Assembly (NCBI GenBank): GCA_019634675.1 | Contig: JAHCAX010000003.1 | Span: 1-64,000, forward strand | DNA from: Acherontichlamydia pituitae | GTDB lineage: Bacteria > Chlamydiota > Chlamydiia > Chlamydiales > Rhabdochlamydiaceae | Length of the DNA stretch: 64,000 nucleotides | Reading direction: 5' to 3' | Part shown: positions 54,328 to 63,098 of the stretch, one piece after another | Layout: each line of letters begins with the position of its first letter | How positions within the stretch are numbered: position 1 is the stretch's first letter | The notes under the pieces: generated by a model | What the model saw: only the letters and a program-made list of their open reading frames with translations | What the model was told of the DNA's origin: nothing | The model's database searches: none | Position numbers and translations under genes: made by a program

Positions 54328-54462
54328 CGTTCTTATTAACAAACACCCCGCTTTTAATATTAATATTAAAAATTCATTTAATCATAATTAAAAAATAATT
54401 TTTATAGAAAGATTACATAAATTGATGTATCTTTTTCGCCTTTATTTTATGGAGGATTCATC

Positions 54463-55734
54463 ATGGCAGCTTCCTGTCCAAAAACTTCTAGCCCTTTCCA
54501 TGGCAGCTGGAACAAACACCTTTTGCAGGACAATTCCTCTTCACTGCTCTATTCCCTGCCATCAGGAAAACCGAATACCAAAATCCCTCTGGTTCCTGGA
54601 GAAAGCGATCTTCGTCCCCGGGTCGACCAATCTCCGCCAAAAGGTCCAACTTGCTTTTATTATGCGCTTAATCTCCTAAGGGACCGGATTGGAGCAAATC
54701 CTCCAAAAGAGTACGAACGGAAAAGAGAAATGGAAGCATTTATTTCAAGCTATCGGTATCAGATCGAACAGCTCAACCGTCCTTATCAAAATCCTGAGAT
54801 TGCAGTCGATTCCGTTTTTAAGCTTATCAAATTCGATAAAGACCTCCATTCGGTTAAATTAAGCTTTCCTATGATCATTCAAGCCATTCATGATGCGATT
54901 CCTCTCCTTATGTCCGAATATAAAGACGCACTACCCGATCTGCCCGCAAGAGCAGCTTCCATTATCCAAGAGTTCTGCGCACAGACAGAATATGGCAATC
55001 TGGATGATTATATTAAAAACATCAAACATTCAAAGTTCATTGCCATCCACCAAAAGTTCTTCCAAGTTCTCGGCATTGATCCGAAAAAAAGGTATGACAA
55101 CTTACAGAAAGAGAATGCCAAGGCACACATCGATTCGAGCACTATCCATCTTTCAGAAGCGGAGAACCGCTTTCTGTTGGAAGAGTGTTTAAAATGCACC
55201 CCAGCCTGGGACATTCTCATTCAAAAAAATCCAGCAATTTTAGGCATTTACTTTCAGATAGCTGTTGCAGAAGCCTACGGATTTAAGGAAGCGGAATGGA
55301 GGACTTCCCAAACGATCAGCTCTTTATTTCAAACCTTAAAAAATCATGGACCTCTCTATGTCGGAGGTCTTTTTGGAAACTCCTATTACGCAAAGGAACC
55401 TACCATTAGACAAATCATCGAAGGACGCTCTATCTACGGATGGGCTCCGGAAGACCGCTTGCCTGCAACCGAGGCTGGGCACCTATTCGGCGAGCAAGTA
55501 AGCGCTGGCCACGCGATCGTGATCATCGGGGCTGCTAAAGGAGGGTCCAAAGGCGGCTATGTCTACTTCATCGATCCGAGCGACGGGAGCAGCGCTACAG
55601 ACCCTTCCCAGCAAAAGATCTACGTGATCAGCTACGAAAATTTCGTTGCAAATGTCAGCACGACCGATGGGAGAAAATCTGATAGCCGATTCCCCCTACC
55701 TTCCGATAGGTATGCTTGGTATTTTCCAAGGTAG
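54463..55734 (+). CDS. Putative papain-like cysteine protease effector
   Basis: 423 residues from the ATG at 54463 with GGAGG upstream. Catalytic pattern of the papain-like (C39/C58-type) fold: Cys64 in KGPTCFYYALNLL, His350 in SAGHAIVIIGA, Asp371 in YVYFIDPSDGSS. The usual oxyanion Gln before Cys is not obvious. The region between Cys and His (about 80-340) is mostly helical and not recognised. No signal peptide, AT-rich upstream DNA, and a neighbouring LRR gene suggest a secreted host-acting protein. Activity is inferred from motifs only. Confidence 0.6.
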   Translation: MAASCPKTSSPFHGSWNKHLLQDNSSSLLYSLPSGKPNTKIPLVPGESDLRPRVDQSPPKGPTCFYYALNLLRDRIGANPPKEYERKREMEAFISSYRYQIEQLNRPYQNPEIAVDSVFKLIKFDKDLHSVKLSFPMIIQAIHDAIPLLMSEYKDALPDLPARAASIIQEFCAQTEYGNLDDYIKNIKHSKFIAIHQKFFQVLGIDPKKRYDNLQKENAKAHIDSSTIHLSEAENRFLLEECLKCTPAWDILIQKNPAILGIYFQIAVAEAYGFKEAEWRTSQTISSLFQTLKNHGPLYVGGLFGNSYYAKEPTIRQIIEGRSIYGWAPEDRLPATEAGHLFGEQVSAGHAIVIIGAAKGGSKGGYVYFIDPSDGSSATDPSQQKIYVISYENFVANVSTTDGRKSDSRFPLPSDRYAWYFPR

Positions 55735-55832
55735 AGAGGTTTTATATTTATTCGACTAGCAGAGCTAATAACATCATACGGAACATTATCAACCTTCAGC
55801 AGGATACACCCTCTACTATCCAAAGTAGAGAT

Positions 55833-55861
55833 TTGCATTGGTTTTAGGAATTTGCTATAGT
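55833..55861 (+). promoter_or_regulatory. Promoter of the menaquinone operon
   Basis: TTGCAT (55833-55838), 17-bp spacer, TATAGT (55856-55861), 23 bases before the menG ATG. A small hairpin CTCTAC / GTAGAG lies just upstream. Confidence 0.7.
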
Positions 55862-55884
55862 CTTTTGTTCACAACAGAAGGCTT

Positions 55885-56610
55885 ATGGACAGCAACGTTC
55901 AAGAACCATCGCGCAAAGAGATCTGGAAGATGTTCGACCAGATCTCTACGACTTATGATTGCGTCAACCGGGTCATGACCCTTGGACTCGATCAACACTG
56001 GCGCAAGAAAATGTGCCGTTTCCTTCCACAAGGCGATCAACTCAAATTGCTCGATTGCGCAACGGGGACCGGAGATCAGATCATTGCAGTCATGGAGCAC
56101 GCAGGGCAATTTTCCCATGCAGTCGGGATCGATCTAGCTGAAAACATGGTCGCAATCGGCGTTCAGAAGATCACTAAAAAGCCTTATGCTTCATCTGTGG
56201 AGATGAAAGTCGCAAGCGCGCTTGAAATCCCTTTCCCCGATCACTCATTTGATTGCGTGACGATCTCATTTGGAATCCGCAATGTGACGGATGTAATCCT
56301 AGCCCTTAAAGAGTTCTTAAGGGTGTTAAAACCCAACGGTCGCCTCCTCATCCTCGAAGGAACAGTTCCCCGCAATCCTTTCATCCGGGCATTCCATCTA
56401 TTTTATTTGCGCCATTTTTTGCCTCGGATCGGCGGGTTTATCTCGAAAAAGCAGTCGGCATACCGGTATCTGAACGAAACCATTGAAACATTTCCGAATG
56501 GCGAGCGTTTTTTACAGCTGATGCGGACAGCTGGCTTTTCCAATGCTTGCGCCCATCCGCTGACAGGAGGGATCGCCACAGTTTACCAGGGAGAAAAAGG
56601 AAATGGATAA
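55885..56610 (+). CDS. menG: Demethylmenaquinone methyltransferase
   Basis: 241 residues, UbiE/MenG family. Adds the last methyl group with S-adenosylmethionine. The family start WKMFDQISTTYDCVNRVMTL, the SAM-binding LLDCATGTGDQ, and FPDHSFDCVTISFGIRNVTD and AYRYLNETIETFPNGERF are all present. In this context it serves menaquinone rather than ubiquinone. First gene of the men operon, overlapping menF by eight bases. Confidence 0.93.
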   Translation: MDSNVQEPSRKEIWKMFDQISTTYDCVNRVMTLGLDQHWRKKMCRFLPQGDQLKLLDCATGTGDQIIAVMEHAGQFSHAVGIDLAENMVAIGVQKITKKPYASSVEMKVASALEIPFPDHSFDCVTISFGIRNVTDVILALKEFLRVLKPNGRLLILEGTVPRNPFIRAFHLFYLRHFLPRIGGFISKKQSAYRYLNETIETFPNGERFLQLMRTAGFSNACAHPLTGGIATVYQGEKGNG

Positions 56611-58081
56611 AGAGGCTGTTGTCGACCTTGAAGAGGAAGAATTATACCGAAAGAATCTGAAGAATCGGGAATCTGACAAGGAGGGGCCTCAAAATTTGCA
56701 TTTGGAGCGAGCGACCATTGCCCGAAGGCAAGGCGCGAGTGAAATTGCGAATTTTGAGATAACCCCGACGACGTCAGAAACTGATTCTTCAGGTTCTTTC
56801 GGTATACACCAACGGCGGAAACCTTCTACACTTTTGGACCACCTTGAGATCAATGGCCACACTTATGCCTACCAGCATCTTGCAATCGAGATCGCACCCG
56901 TTAATATTGCTTCCTGGCTGAAGGCCCAGTCCTTATTTCCAAAAGTATGCTGGTTCGAGAAAGGGGGAAAAATCCAACGGGCAGCGCTTGGAAACCTTCT
57001 CAGCTTCCCTACAATTCCCCACATCTCCATCGACTCCCACCCAGAGGTCAGGCTCTACGGCGGAAGGCAGTTCAGTTCCGGTTCGATCGATCCGAGCTGG
57101 AGGCCTTTTCCCTCCTGCGCATTTTGGCTTCCCCAATTTGAGATCGTCCAAGAAAAAGAGCATGCCGTTCTCCATATCCACTTCTTAAATGAAGATGCGC
57201 ACCCAAGCGTCATGCGCCAGCTTTGTTTCGAAGAACAAACGTCCAAATGGCATGGAGCTGTTTTGGAGGCAAGGCAAGATTTCCCCACCTTTCCCGATTG
57301 GGAAAAGATGGTCGCAGCCTCGCTGGAAAAAATCGAAGACGGCCTTTTGGAAAAAGTCGTTGTGGCCCGCAAGACAAAGCTTTTGACCGATCAAAAACTC
57401 GATTCGTACGCACTGCTCTCTGAAATGCAGTCCCAGGCGCAAAGGGCAACTGTCTTCTCCTTTCAATTGACCCCTGAGGCCTCCTTTATCGGAGCAACCC
57501 CGGAACAGTTGTACAAACGGCAGGGCTCCAGGATCCAAACCGATGCTGTCGCAGGCACACGTCCTCGCGGCGAAACTCCTGAAGAAGACCTGTTCCTCAG
57601 CGAAGAACTGCTTGAAAATCCGAAAGAACAGAGGGAGTTCGCCTTCGTCAAACAGTTCATCCAGACAGCCCTTGAGCCGCTCTGCACGGATATGGAGTGG
57701 AATGAAGAGGACACCGTCCTTCAGATGTCCCATGTGCAGCATATTTACAATCACCTGACGGCAATCTTGAAAAACGGCGTTTCCGACCACGACCTGATCG
57801 CCACATTGCATCCCACGCCCGCATTGGGAGGAAAGCCTCGCAGCAACGCTCTCTCACTTCTTTCAGAGCTCGAACCGTTTCAACGGGGATGGTATGGAGC
57901 GCCGATCGGCTACATCTCTTCGCAAGAGGCCGACATCGCTGTTGCCATCCGTTCTGCACTCATCCGCGGCAAAGAGATCGATCTCTATGCTGGAACGGGG
58001 ATCGTCAAAGGAAGCCATCCTGAAAAAGAGTGGGACGAGCTCGAACAAAAGATCAAAACATTTAAAAAAGCCCTCCTATGA
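56603..58081 (+). CDS. menF: Isochorismate synthase with in-frame palindromic insertion
   Basis: 492 residues. Converts chorismate to isochorismate. The C-terminal chorismate-binding domain is complete: LEKVVVARKTKLL, GATPEQLYKR, TDAVAGTRPRG, LHPTPALGGKPRS, GWYGAPIGYI, AGTGIVKGSHPEKEWDELE. Residues about 15-68 are encoded by a 164-bp palindromic element (56643-56806) and are polar and unrelated to MenF; without them the N-terminus would be normal. The ATG at 56603 has GGGAG/AAGG upstream in menG; no ATG occurs soon after the insertion. The last bases overlap menD. Confidence 0.9.
   Translation: MDKEAVVDLEEEELYRKNLKNRESDKEGPQNLHLERATIARRQGASEIANFEITPTTSETDSSGSFGIHQRRKPSTLLDHLEINGHTYAYQHLAIEIAPVNIASWLKAQSLFPKVCWFEKGGKIQRAALGNLLSFPTIPHISIDSHPEVRLYGGRQFSSGSIDPSWRPFPSCAFWLPQFEIVQEKEHAVLHIHFLNEDAHPSVMRQLCFEEQTSKWHGAVLEARQDFPTFPDWEKMVAASLEKIEDGLLEKVVVARKTKLLTDQKLDSYALLSEMQSQAQRATVFSFQLTPEASFIGATPEQLYKRQGSRIQTDAVAGTRPRGETPEEDLFLSEELLENPKEQREFAFVKQFIQTALEPLCTDMEWNEEDTVLQMSHVQHIYNHLTAILKNGVSDHDLIATLHPTPALGGKPRSNALSLLSELEPFQRGWYGAPIGYISSQEADIAVAIRSALIRGKEIDLYAGTGIVKGSHPEKEWDELEQKIKTFKKALL
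56643..56806. repeat. Palindromic MITE-like element, family D, inside menF
   Basis: TATACCGAAAGAATCTGAAG at the left pairs with the complement of CTTCAGGTTCTTTCGGTATA at the right. The pairing continues inward through AATCGGGAATCTGAC / GTCAGAAACTGATT, a GGGG/CCCC block and CTCAAAATTTGC / GCGAATTTTGAG. The size and structure resemble the intergenic palindromes in this window. The reading frame of menF runs through without a stop. Confidence 0.8.
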
Positions 58082-59802
58082 GCACTGATACCGGATCGCT
58101 GAATCTCACATGGTCCAACTTGATCATCGATCAACTCCTTAAACAAGGAGTCCGCTATTTTTGCTTGGGGGCCGGCTCCCGCTCGACACCCCTTGCCCTT
58201 GCGATCGCCGACCACCCTGATACGCAGCACCTCGTCCACTTTGATGAACGGGGCGTCGGGTTCCATGCCCTGGGTTATTCCAAAGCGACAGGCCTTCCAT
58301 CCGTCATCGTGGTCACATCGGGGACTGCTGTTGCCAACTTATTTCCTGCGATCATGGAAGCCAGCAACGAAAGGGTCCCTCTGATCCTTTTGACATCAGA
58401 CCGCCCTCATGAGCTGCGCGATTGCGGCGCCAACCAAACTTGCGATCAGATCAAACTGTTCTCCGATTACGTCCGCTGGCAGGTCGATCTGCCTTGCCCG
58501 ACGACTGAGATCTCGGAGAGGTTTGTTGCAACAACGATCGCCCAAGCCGTTTTCCGCAGCAAGCAAGGACATCCTGGCCCTGTCCATCTCAACTGCCCAT
58601 TTCGAGAGCCTCTTTTCTCTTTGACTCCTCCTCCCATTCCAGAGGTTCCTCCAACCTATTATGAAACGACGCAAACAATCCCCTCAATTTCAACACTGGA
58701 ACAATGGGCAGAGTCGTTCCAAGATACGCCTAAGGGAATTATTGTTGTCGGATCGTTGCCAGCGCGGCAAAAAATGGACCCGATCTTCCAGCTTGCCTCA
58801 ATCCTGAAATGGCCTATCCTTCCCGATATTCTTTCCCAAGCGAGGTCCTCCGGTTATTGCCATGTGGTGATCCGCCATTACGACGCCCTTCTAAAAGCAG
58901 ATCCAAGCTATAAGCCAGATCTTGTCCTGCATCTAGGAGATCGGTTCGTATCGAAGACGCTTGCCCAATGGCTAAAAACGCTAAACTGCCCCTATTTTCA
59001 AGTCTCCGACCATCCCTGCAGACAAGACCCCGACCATTTGACCACCCATCGCCTTTCCGTTGATCCTTCCCTATTTTGCAAGGAAATCATCGGCTTTGTC
59101 GAAGAGAGGTCCCATACAGATTGGTTCGACAGCTGGAAAAACGCTTCCGATAAGATTGCAGACCATTTAAGCGCACTGATCGATAACCAGCCCGATCTGA
59201 CTGAGCCCGCTGTAGCCCGCACCTTATCGAACAGTCTCTCTCCTTCCTGGTCAATATTTATCGGCAGCAGCATGCCGATCCGCGACTCTGATCAGTTCTT
59301 ATTCCCTAAACAGCCGATCGGACCGATCTTTGGCAACCGCGGAGTCAGCGGCATCGACGGCAACATCGCAACTGCCATCGGCATTGCACAAGGCAGGCAA
59401 CAACCTACGTTCGCCCTCTTTGGCGATCTGGCATTTCTCCACGATCTCAATTCCTTAGCCCAGCTCCGCCAAGCGCAATACCCCGTCGTCATCCTTGTCA
59501 TTAACAACCACGGCGGCGCCATTTTCTCTTTCCTGCCGATCGCTCAGCGCAAAGATGTCATCGAAGAGTTCTTCGTTGCGTCCCACCCTTATAATTTCCA
59601 AAACGCGGCCGAGCTGTTCCAAATCCCCTACTTCCGCCCCCATAACACCCGAGATTGGGAGCAGTTGTTCTCCGACTTGCTCGCCAACCCATGCTCCGCC
59701 ATTGTGGAAATCCAAACAAGGCGCTCCGAAAACCTCTTGCTCCACCAAGAAATCCAACAGTCTGTACTGAAATGCTTGAATATGACGCACACGGCGACAT
59801 AG
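58078..59802 (+). CDS. menD: SEPHCHC synthase (MenD)
   Basis: 574 residues. Thiamine diphosphate enzyme joining isochorismate and 2-oxoglutarate. The N-terminal GAGSRSTPLALAIADHP, VVTSGTAVANLFPAIMEA, TSDRPHELRDCGANQT, and the C-terminal GNRGVSGIDGNIATAIGIAQ followed by FGDLAFLHDLNSL are signatures. ATGA overlap with menF. It ends 31 bases inside menH. Confidence 0.96.
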   Translation: MSTDTGSLNLTWSNLIIDQLLKQGVRYFCLGAGSRSTPLALAIADHPDTQHLVHFDERGVGFHALGYSKATGLPSVIVVTSGTAVANLFPAIMEASNERVPLILLTSDRPHELRDCGANQTCDQIKLFSDYVRWQVDLPCPTTEISERFVATTIAQAVFRSKQGHPGPVHLNCPFREPLFSLTPPPIPEVPPTYYETTQTIPSISTLEQWAESFQDTPKGIIVVGSLPARQKMDPIFQLASILKWPILPDILSQARSSGYCHVVIRHYDALLKADPSYKPDLVLHLGDRFVSKTLAQWLKTLNCPYFQVSDHPCRQDPDHLTTHRLSVDPSLFCKEIIGFVEERSHTDWFDSWKNASDKIADHLSALIDNQPDLTEPAVARTLSNSLSPSWSIFIGSSMPIRDSDQFLFPKQPIGPIFGNRGVSGIDGNIATAIGIAQGRQQPTFALFGDLAFLHDLNSLAQLRQAQYPVVILVINNHGGAIFSFLPIAQRKDVIEEFFVASHPYNFQNAAELFQIPYFRPHNTRDWEQLFSDLLANPCSAIVEIQTRRSENLLLHQEIQQSVLKCLNMTHTAT

Positions 59803-60479
59803 CTAATCCTGCCCTCATCTTCTTACACGGCTTTTTAGGCTCAAGAGAAGATTGGGCCCCGATGATCGAAAAGCTCAAGCGCAATTTTTTTTGCGTTGCC
59901 CTGGAACTTGCGGCCGTTGATGCAATCGCTCAAACACTTTCGCAGTTGCACTTGCACAACCCAACCTATGTCGGCTATTCGATGGGCGGGCGTACTGCGC
60001 TTCAACTTCCCCTCTCTTGCCCCAGCATCATTCTCTCTGCACACATCGGCCTCGACACCGAACAAGAAAAAACACTGCGCTGGGAAGAGGACCTCCGTTG
60101 GATCCAGATGCTCGAAACCCAACCGATCCGATCATTCTTAGAAAAATGGTATGCGCAGCCTCTTTTCCAATCCCTTCGCAAACAGCAGGCGTTGTTCGAA
60201 CAGGTCTTGCAAAGAAGGTCTCAGCAAGACCCTGTTAAACTTGCATTGATCCTGCGCCAAATGAGCCTTGGAAAACAACCAAAGATCACCGCTTTTCATC
60301 CACAGTCACTTTTCCTTTTTGGCGAAGAAGATTTGAAATATGAACAGCTTTACGCTAAACTCCCACAGACAATCCTGAGAAAGAAAATCCCAAACGCCGG
60401 CCACGCTGTCCATCTGGAAAATCCCGATGCCTGCGTCGGAGCAATTGAAGAATGGAGTCAAGCCAATGCAGACAATTGA
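59772..60479 (+). CDS. menH: SHCHC synthase-like alpha/beta hydrolase (MenH)
   Basis: 235 residues from the ATG at 59772 (MLEYDAHGDI). The frame is open further up, but that part lies in menD. Alpha/beta hydrolase: LIFLHGFLGSREDW (oxyanion), nucleophile Ser in YVGYSMGGRTAL, and the final His in NAGHAVHLENPD. In the pathway it eliminates pyruvate to give SHCHC. Position between menD and menB supports the assignment. It overlaps menB by 14 bases. Confidence 0.88.
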   Translation: MLEYDAHGDIANPALIFLHGFLGSREDWAPMIEKLKRNFFCVALELAAVDAIAQTLSQLHLHNPTYVGYSMGGRTALQLPLSCPSIILSAHIGLDTEQEKTLRWEEDLRWIQMLETQPIRSFLEKWYAQPLFQSLRKQQALFEQVLQRRSQQDPVKLALILRQMSLGKQPKITAFHPQSLFLFGEEDLKYEQLYAKLPQTILRKKIPNAGHAVHLENPDACVGAIEEWSQANADN

Positions 60480-61305
60480 AGAAACACAAGCAATCGCCTG
60501 GACAAGCTGCGGTTCTTACACCGACATCCTCTACCACAAAGCAGACGGGATCGCTAAGATCACCATCAACCGTCCCGAAGTCCGCAACGCCTTCCGTCCT
60601 CATACCGTAACAGAGATGGCGCATGCCCTTAACGACGCGCGCGACGACCAGCAGATCGGCGTCATCATTTTGACTGGCCAAGGCAAAGAGGCCTTTTGCT
60701 CAGGCGGAGACCAACGGATCCGCGGACACGCCGGCTATGTCGACGACGATGGGATCCACCGTCTGAACGTCCTCGATTTCCAACGTCAAATCCGCAGCTG
60801 TCCAAAACCCGTGATCGCGATGGTCGCAGGCTTTGCCATCGGCGGCGGCCATGTGCTCCATGTCGTCTGCGATCTGACCATCGCCGCAGACAATGCGATC
60901 TTCGGACAGGTCGGCCCTAAAGTCGGTTCGTTCGATGGCGGCTACGGCTCCAGCTATCTTTCCAGAATTGTCGGCCAGAAAAAAGCGCGGGAGATCTGGT
61001 ACCTCTGCAGACGCTACAATGCTAGGGAAGCTTTGGAGATGGGACTTGTCAATACAGTCGTTCCATACGAAAAGCTCGAAGAGACCACCGTCCAATGGTG
61101 CCGCGAGATCCTCCTCCATTCTCCACTTGCGATCCGCTGCCTAAAATCAGCCTTTAATGCCGACTGCGACGGCCAAGCTGGACTGCAAGAGCTCGCCGGC
61201 AACGCCACGCTGCTCTACTACATGTCGGAAGAAGCGAAGGAAGGACACCGCGCCTACCTCGAAAAACGGCGCCCAGACTTTTCCCAATTTCCAAAAAGGC
61301 CGTAA
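60466..61305 (+). CDS. menB: 1,4-dihydroxy-2-naphthoyl-CoA synthase
   Basis: 279 residues from the ATG at 60466. Crotonase fold; closes the second ring of naphthoquinone. ITINRPEVRNAFRPHTVTEM, FCSGGDQRIRG, AMVAGFAIGGGHVLHVVCDL, GPKVGSFDGGYGSSYLSRIV and the C-terminal EGHRAYLEKRRPDFSQFP are typical of MenB. Overlaps menH, three bases before menA. Confidence 0.96.
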   Translation: MQTIEETQAIAWTSCGSYTDILYHKADGIAKITINRPEVRNAFRPHTVTEMAHALNDARDDQQIGVIILTGQGKEAFCSGGDQRIRGHAGYVDDDGIHRLNVLDFQRQIRSCPKPVIAMVAGFAIGGGHVLHVVCDLTIAADNAIFGQVGPKVGSFDGGYGSSYLSRIVGQKKAREIWYLCRRYNAREALEMGLVNTVVPYEKLEETTVQWCREILLHSPLAIRCLKSAFNADCDGQAGLQELAGNATLLYYMSEEAKEGHRAYLEKRRPDFSQFPKRP

Positions 61306-61308
61306 AGT

Positions 61309-62178
61309 ATGAACAGGATCCTCATTTGGACAATGGCCTGCAGGCCAAAGACTCTGATTGCCTCCATCAGCCCCGTGCTGATCGGAACCACTCTAGCTCT
61401 AGCCGATGGCCATTTCGATTTGAGGATGTTCCTGTTCACATTGGCAACTGCTCTCGGGATCCAAGTCTCGACCAATTTTGCCAATGACTATTTCGATTAT
61501 CTCAAAGGGGCCGATAATGAAAAACGCAAAGGACCAACCCGTGTCGTCCAAGCAGGACTTGTCAGCTTGCCCCAAATGAGAAAAGGGCTTTTGATCTGCC
61601 TGTTCATTACATTCCTCTCAGGCTGCTACCTTATATGGCATGGAGGGATTTTCCTCTCCTGCCTTCTTTCCCTTTCTCTCCTCCTTGCAGTCGTCTATAC
61701 CGGAGGCCCCTACCCGCTTGCCTATCTCGGGCTCGGAGAACTGTTCGTTTTCCTCTTCTTCGGCCTTGCAGCCGTATCGGGGACCTATTACTTGCAGACG
61801 GGAACAGTTACCTTGACCTCCCTTCTTGCCGGCATCGCGCCAGGCGCGCTCTCAACCGCCATCCTGATCGTCAATAATGTCCGCGATATCGATGAGGACA
61901 AAGCCGCAAACAAAAAGACCCTCGCTGTCCGTTTCGGGCTTACCTTTGGAAAAATCGAATACCTCTTTTCCATCCTCCTCACCCTACTTCCTCTGGTCTG
62001 CTTTTTCCGCTCCCACCCGTTTTCTCTTCTGACCTTGAGCATCCTTCTGCCCGCCATCCCATCAATAAGATTGATGCTCAACCATAGCTTACCCTCCCAC
62101 CTCAATCTCTTGTTCGCACAAACAGGAAAGCTCTTATGGTTGTACACTCTCCTTTTCTGCCTCGGATGGATCCTCTAG
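61309..62178 (+). CDS. menA: 1,4-dihydroxy-2-naphthoate polyprenyltransferase
   Basis: 289 residues, UbiA-type integral membrane enzyme with eight or nine hydrophobic spans. The first Asp-rich motif is NFANDYFDYLKGADNEKR and the second is NNVRDIDEDKAANKKTLAVR. Attaches the prenyl side chain to DHNA. The side chain probably derives from the MEP pathway (dxs is in this window). Overlaps menC slightly. Confidence 0.94.
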   Translation: MNRILIWTMACRPKTLIASISPVLIGTTLALADGHFDLRMFLFTLATALGIQVSTNFANDYFDYLKGADNEKRKGPTRVVQAGLVSLPQMRKGLLICLFITFLSGCYLIWHGGIFLSCLLSLSLLLAVVYTGGPYPLAYLGLGELFVFLFFGLAAVSGTYYLQTGTVTLTSLLAGIAPGALSTAILIVNNVRDIDEDKAANKKTLAVRFGLTFGKIEYLFSILLTLLPLVCFFRSHPFSLLTLSILLPAIPSIRLMLNHSLPSHLNLLFAQTGKLLWLYTLLFCLGWIL

Positions 62179-63098
62179 CATCATGGAGGCTCTATTCCTA
62201 CAAGCTCCAACTGACCACGTTCAGCGATCAGCGGGAAGGGCTAATCCTCCAAACCACATTTTCTGATAATCGTATCGGTTGGGGAGAGATCGCCCCATTG
62301 CCCGGTCGGAGCAAAGAGACTTTGGCCGAAGCTAAAGAGCAGCTGCTCCAAGCCCTTCAAGGAAAACTCCGCTCTCCTCCTCTACCTTCAGTAGCCTTCG
62401 GACTTGAGTGCGCGCTGACTCCTTACAAACCGCCTGCAGACCGGTTTCCTCTTTGGGCGCTCCTGGCAGGAACTCCCGACGCAATCCAAGAAAAAGCAAA
62501 GCGCGCTGGACAAGAGGGATTTCGCTCCCTTAAGATCAAAGTCTCCAACCTAAGTCCATCTGATGCAGCACGGGTCATCAGTCCTCTGATCGGCAAGTTC
62601 CAGTTGCGGATCGATGTCAACCGCGCATGGAGCTTTGACGAAGCTGTAGCCTTCTTTTCCCGATTTCCAGAACACTCCATTGCTTGCGTCGAGGAACCAA
62701 CGCATGAACTTGCCCGCCTTTCCTCCATTCCTTTTCCCTTTGCCCTCGACGAATCGATAACTGAGATCCCCTTTTCCCAAATGACCGGCTTTCCCCAGTT
62801 GACAACACTTATCATCAAGCCGACCATCACCGGAGGCAGCTACGCCTTTAAGATCATCGAACAGCTGGGAAAAAAGATCATCTTTACCGGAGCCTTTGAA
62901 AGCGGAATCGGTACAGTCCTGATCGCCAACTTTGCCCATCGCTTGAACATGACAACAAACCCCTTAGGATTAGACACTTATAGATTCCTTAAAGAAGATC
63001 TTCTTCAATCTCCTCTTGATTTTTCTCAAGGGACTTTGCAACTCCCAACCCAATTTCACTTAAAATCCGACTGCTTGATCGAGGTTGCCCATGGTTGA
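62166..63098 (+). CDS. menC: o-Succinylbenzoate synthase
   Basis: 310 residues if started at the ATG at 62166 (MDPLASWRLYSYKL); an ATG at 62136 is also open, and no strong RBS decides. Enolase superfamily: dehydrates SHCHC to o-succinylbenzoate. GWGEIAPLPG, catalytic Lys in FRSLKIKV, metal ligands in LRIDVNRAW, CVEEPTH and FALDES, then the second Lys in LIIKPTITGG. It overlaps menE by eight bases. Confidence 0.92.
   Translation: MDPLASWRLYSYKLQLTTFSDQREGLILQTTFSDNRIGWGEIAPLPGRSKETLAEAKEQLLQALQGKLRSPPLPSVAFGLECALTPYKPPADRFPLWALLAGTPDAIQEKAKRAGQEGFRSLKIKVSNLSPSDAARVISPLIGKFQLRIDVNRAWSFDEAVAFFSRFPEHSIACVEEPTHELARLSSIPFPFALDESITEIPFSQMTGFPQLTTLIIKPTITGGSYAFKIIEQLGKKIIFTGAFESGIGTVLIANFAHRLNMTTNPLGLDTYRFLKEDLLQSPLDFSQGTLQLPTQFHLKSDCLIEVAHG

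Noticed and set aside
59655..59771. Earlier start for menH
   Set aside because: These codons overlap menD and have no alpha/beta hydrolase similarity; the ATG at 59772 fits the family.
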